Notes under the pieces: generated by a model
Told to the model about the DNA's origin: nothing
The model's input: only the letters and a program-made list of their open reading frames with translations
Database searches by the model: none
DNA from: Pseudomonadota bacterium
Lineage (GTDB): Bacteria; Pseudomonadota; Alphaproteobacteria; UBA9655
NCBI GenBank assembly: GCA_021809225.1
Contig: JAKBAL010000079.1
Coordinates: forward strand, 1 to 8,227
DNA: 8,227 bases
Direction of reading: 5' to 3'
Shown: piece after piece, positions 6,875 through 8,227 of the stretch
Position numbering within the stretch: the stretch's first letter is position 1
Layout: each line of letters opens with the position of its first letter
Position numbers and translations under genes: made by a program

Positions 6875-6934
6875 GGTAAGCTGTGAGGGGGGATCCTGTT
6901 TACCTAATGGAGCGAGGCCGCATTTTCCTTTCAG

Positions 6935-7417
6935 TTACGCTCGTTTCTTGGTTTTAAACGGAACAACTTCTCCCTTTCCAATATTACGCTTCTTTAAGGT
7001 GACTTTGCTTCTAAAGAGCTCATAGTGGTTTTTTAGCCGATCGACAAAAGGCGGATCTTGTATCAGGAACGAGAAAAGTTCTAAGAACTCTTCAGCATGA
7101 TCAGATTGAGGCCCTTCAGGATCGAGACAGCCTCCTATTAAACCTTCTGCTGTTTGTGGGTCGAATCCCACCTTGCGATAAAAGGTTTTGGATCTCCACC
7201 CATACATAATTGTGGCACAAATTTTTGGGAGGCTACCCGGGGTAATATCTACAATGAGAATTGAAGTTTTATAGCAATTGCAATCAGGGTTGGGGCAATA
7301 ATAATCAATAAGATCAAAAATCCCATTAAGCGCCGGAGGATTTTCAGGGTCAGCAAGTATAAGTTGGCACCTATCAGAATCGGCTTGGTCAGGAAAGACA
7401 TCTTCAAAGGATCTCAT
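6935..7417 (-). CDS. Uncharacterised protein with C-x4-C-x-C motif
   Basis: 160 residues, acidic N-terminal two thirds and basic tail (RNIGKGEVVPFKTKKRA). The main feature is a cysteine cluster after a hydrophobic segment, DLIDYYCPNPDCNCYKTSILIVD, with C41, C46 and C48. I recall the pattern Y-C-x4-C-D-C-R from uncharacterised proteins that often occur with SEC-C zinc motifs. No C-terminal SEC-C motif is present here, so a metal-binding role is only possible. There is no signal peptide, membrane segment or coiled coil. The ATG is chosen as the first in frame; no clear ribosome site precedes it. It is divergent from the IS66-type transposase, 178 bp apart, and may be a passenger of that element or of the neighbouring remnants. 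Confidence 0.6.
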   Translation of the reverse strand: MRSFEDVFPDQADSDRCQLILADPENPPALNGIFDLIDYYCPNPDCNCYKTSILIVDITPGSLPKICATIMYGWRSKTFYRKVGFDPQTAEGLIGGCLDPEGPQSDHAEEFLELFSFLIQDPPFVDRLKNHYELFRSKVTLKKRNIGKGEVVPFKTKKRA

Positions 7418-7550
7418 ATACTTTGTTCTTGTCTAAATTCATTTCGTCATACAGTGAAAGTGGCATTGGTTTATTTTTTAAACAAGTTAAAAGTTTCATT
7501 GCTCTTTTCGCTGTCATGCGACGAAGTAATTTAAAATATCCCCTTGAATA

Positions 7551-7586
7551 TTGAGGAAATTATGGCACACTACGATACATAGAGGG
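7551..7586 (+). promoter_or_regulatory. Weak promoter and ribosome site of the IS66-type transposase
   Basis: TTGAGG (7551-7556), 17 bases, then GATACA (7574-7579) gives a weak sigma-70-like pair. AGAGGG (7581-7586) is a good Shine-Dalgarno 9 bases before the ATG at 7596. The ribosome site is convincing; the promoter is tentative and would imply a start too close to the ribosome site, so a promoter further upstream is possible. Confidence 0.3.
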
Positions 7587-7595
7587 AAAATAAGA

Positions 7596-8227
7596 ATGAA
7601 GAAACCTGAGAGAATAGTCCTCCATGCAGGAGAAATTAATTCTTTAAAGGAAAGATTATCAGTTTCTAATTTAGAGGATCCCGACAAACATCTTTTAACA
7701 GGGATTTTGCAATTTTATGTATGGTTGCAATGGGCCCTGCAAGAAACAAAGCTTAGTGTTCATAGACTCCGTGCCCTTTTTGGATTTAAAACCGAGAAAC
7801 GATGTCATTTATCTGATGAGCTTGATGAGGCAGAAACTTCTGAGGAAGCCCAGGGGACAAAGCCAAGTGACGAGTTTGGTCAAATCCTGAGCCAAAAGCT
7901 TCAATCCATAAAGGAAGAAGAGACATTACTTCAAAAACAGAAAGAGAAGAAGAGAGGCCATGGCCGTTTAGGGCATAAGGATTATCCAGGCGCTGTGGTT
8001 GTAAACCAAGAGCATGAATCCCTCAAACCAGGAGATACATGCCCTAAAAAGTGTGGGGGCCACCTCTATTCTCTTGAACCAAAGGCTCTGGTTTGTTTAA
8101 CAGGTCATGCTCTAGCTTCCGCCACGAAATACTTATTGGAAAGCTTAAGGTGCAGTCGCTGTGGCCAGGTTTTTACAGCAAAACCTAAAGAAGGAACGTT
8201 AAATCGAAAGTATGATGAGGCTCTTAA
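7596..8227 (+). CDS. IS66-family transposase (TnpC-like), N-terminal part
   Basis: Open from ATG 7596 to the window edge (210 codons seen), so the DDE catalytic core lies outside. After a leucine-rich N-terminal segment and a Glu/Lys-rich helical stretch (about 100-125) it shows the landmarks of the ISBst12-like branch of IS66 transposases. These are RGHGRLGHKDYPGA (the R-G-H-G-R motif), HESLKPGD, a zinc-ribbon half CPKKCGG, LLESLRCSRCGQVFTA with the second half C-x-x-C, then RKYDEAL. The first knuckle has an extra residue (C-P-K-K-C, where C-P-x-C is usual). A strong Shine-Dalgarno supports the start. No TnpA/TnpB accessory genes lie upstream, as is normal for this branch. Whether the element is intact cannot be judged from the window. 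Confidence 0.9.
   Translation, partial: MKKPERIVLHAGEINSLKERLSVSNLEDPDKHLLTGILQFYVWLQWALQETKLSVHRLRALFGFKTEKRCHLSDELDEAETSEEAQGTKPSDEFGQILSQKLQSIKEEETLLQKQKEKKRGHGRLGHKDYPGAVVVNQEHESLKPGDTCPKKCGGHLYSLEPKALVCLTGHALASATKYLLESLRCSRCGQVFTAKPKEGTLNRKYDEAL

Noticed and set aside
1..8227. tRNA, rRNA or CRISPR array
   Set aside because: No cloverleaf or rRNA signature was seen, and no regularly spaced repeats beyond the two short direct repeats noted.

Overview
The window looks like an accessory, mobile-element-rich stretch of a low-GC bacterial genome. Two secreted proteins of the kind carried by amoeba-associated bacteria (a leucine-rich-repeat protein and a deaminase-like protein), set among decayed insertion sequences and a group II intron, suggest a Parachlamydia/Protochlamydia-like chlamydia or a similar intracellular bacterium. 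This is inference: there is no rRNA, tRNA or housekeeping marker here.

Layout. 1-260 is AT-rich and holds no recognisable gene. 261-~366 is the left tip of an IS5-type insertion sequence (end sequence plus the first ~10 transposase codons), cut off and joined to a pseudogene (359-1047) that carries two frameshifts. 1158-3350 (minus strand) is an apparent two-gene operon. A near-consensus promoter at 3390-3418 drives a short secreted LRR protein, then, after a 30-bp gap, a 506-residue secreted protein with an H-S-E motif and a C-x-x-C motif that together resemble the zinc site of cytidine-deaminase-fold toxins. This operon is the most interesting cargo.

3419-6588 is an IS110-family element whose transposase gene is split by a complete group II intron (4331-6535) encoding its own reverse transcriptase/maturase without an endonuclease domain. 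Joining 4330 to 6536 restores the transposase reading frame through its conserved S-T-G-G-K segment. The same boundary places a bulged adenosine in domain VI seven bases from the intron end. With these boundaries the intron starts with C (not G) and its penultimate base is G (not A), a possible paired change at two positions known to contact each other. The transposase loses its last part about 17 codons after the intron, where it is joined tail to tail with a DUF5372-like remnant on the minus strand.

6711-6934 is non-coding, with an 18-bp-period direct repeat and small palindromes that may be ends of mobile elements. 6935-7417 (minus) encodes an uncharacterised protein with a cysteine cluster. 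Divergent from it, an IS66-type transposase begins at 7596 and runs off the window.

Overall the operon is the only part that looks like intact host cargo. Most of the rest is nested or broken mobile DNA, and the intron is the best preserved element.
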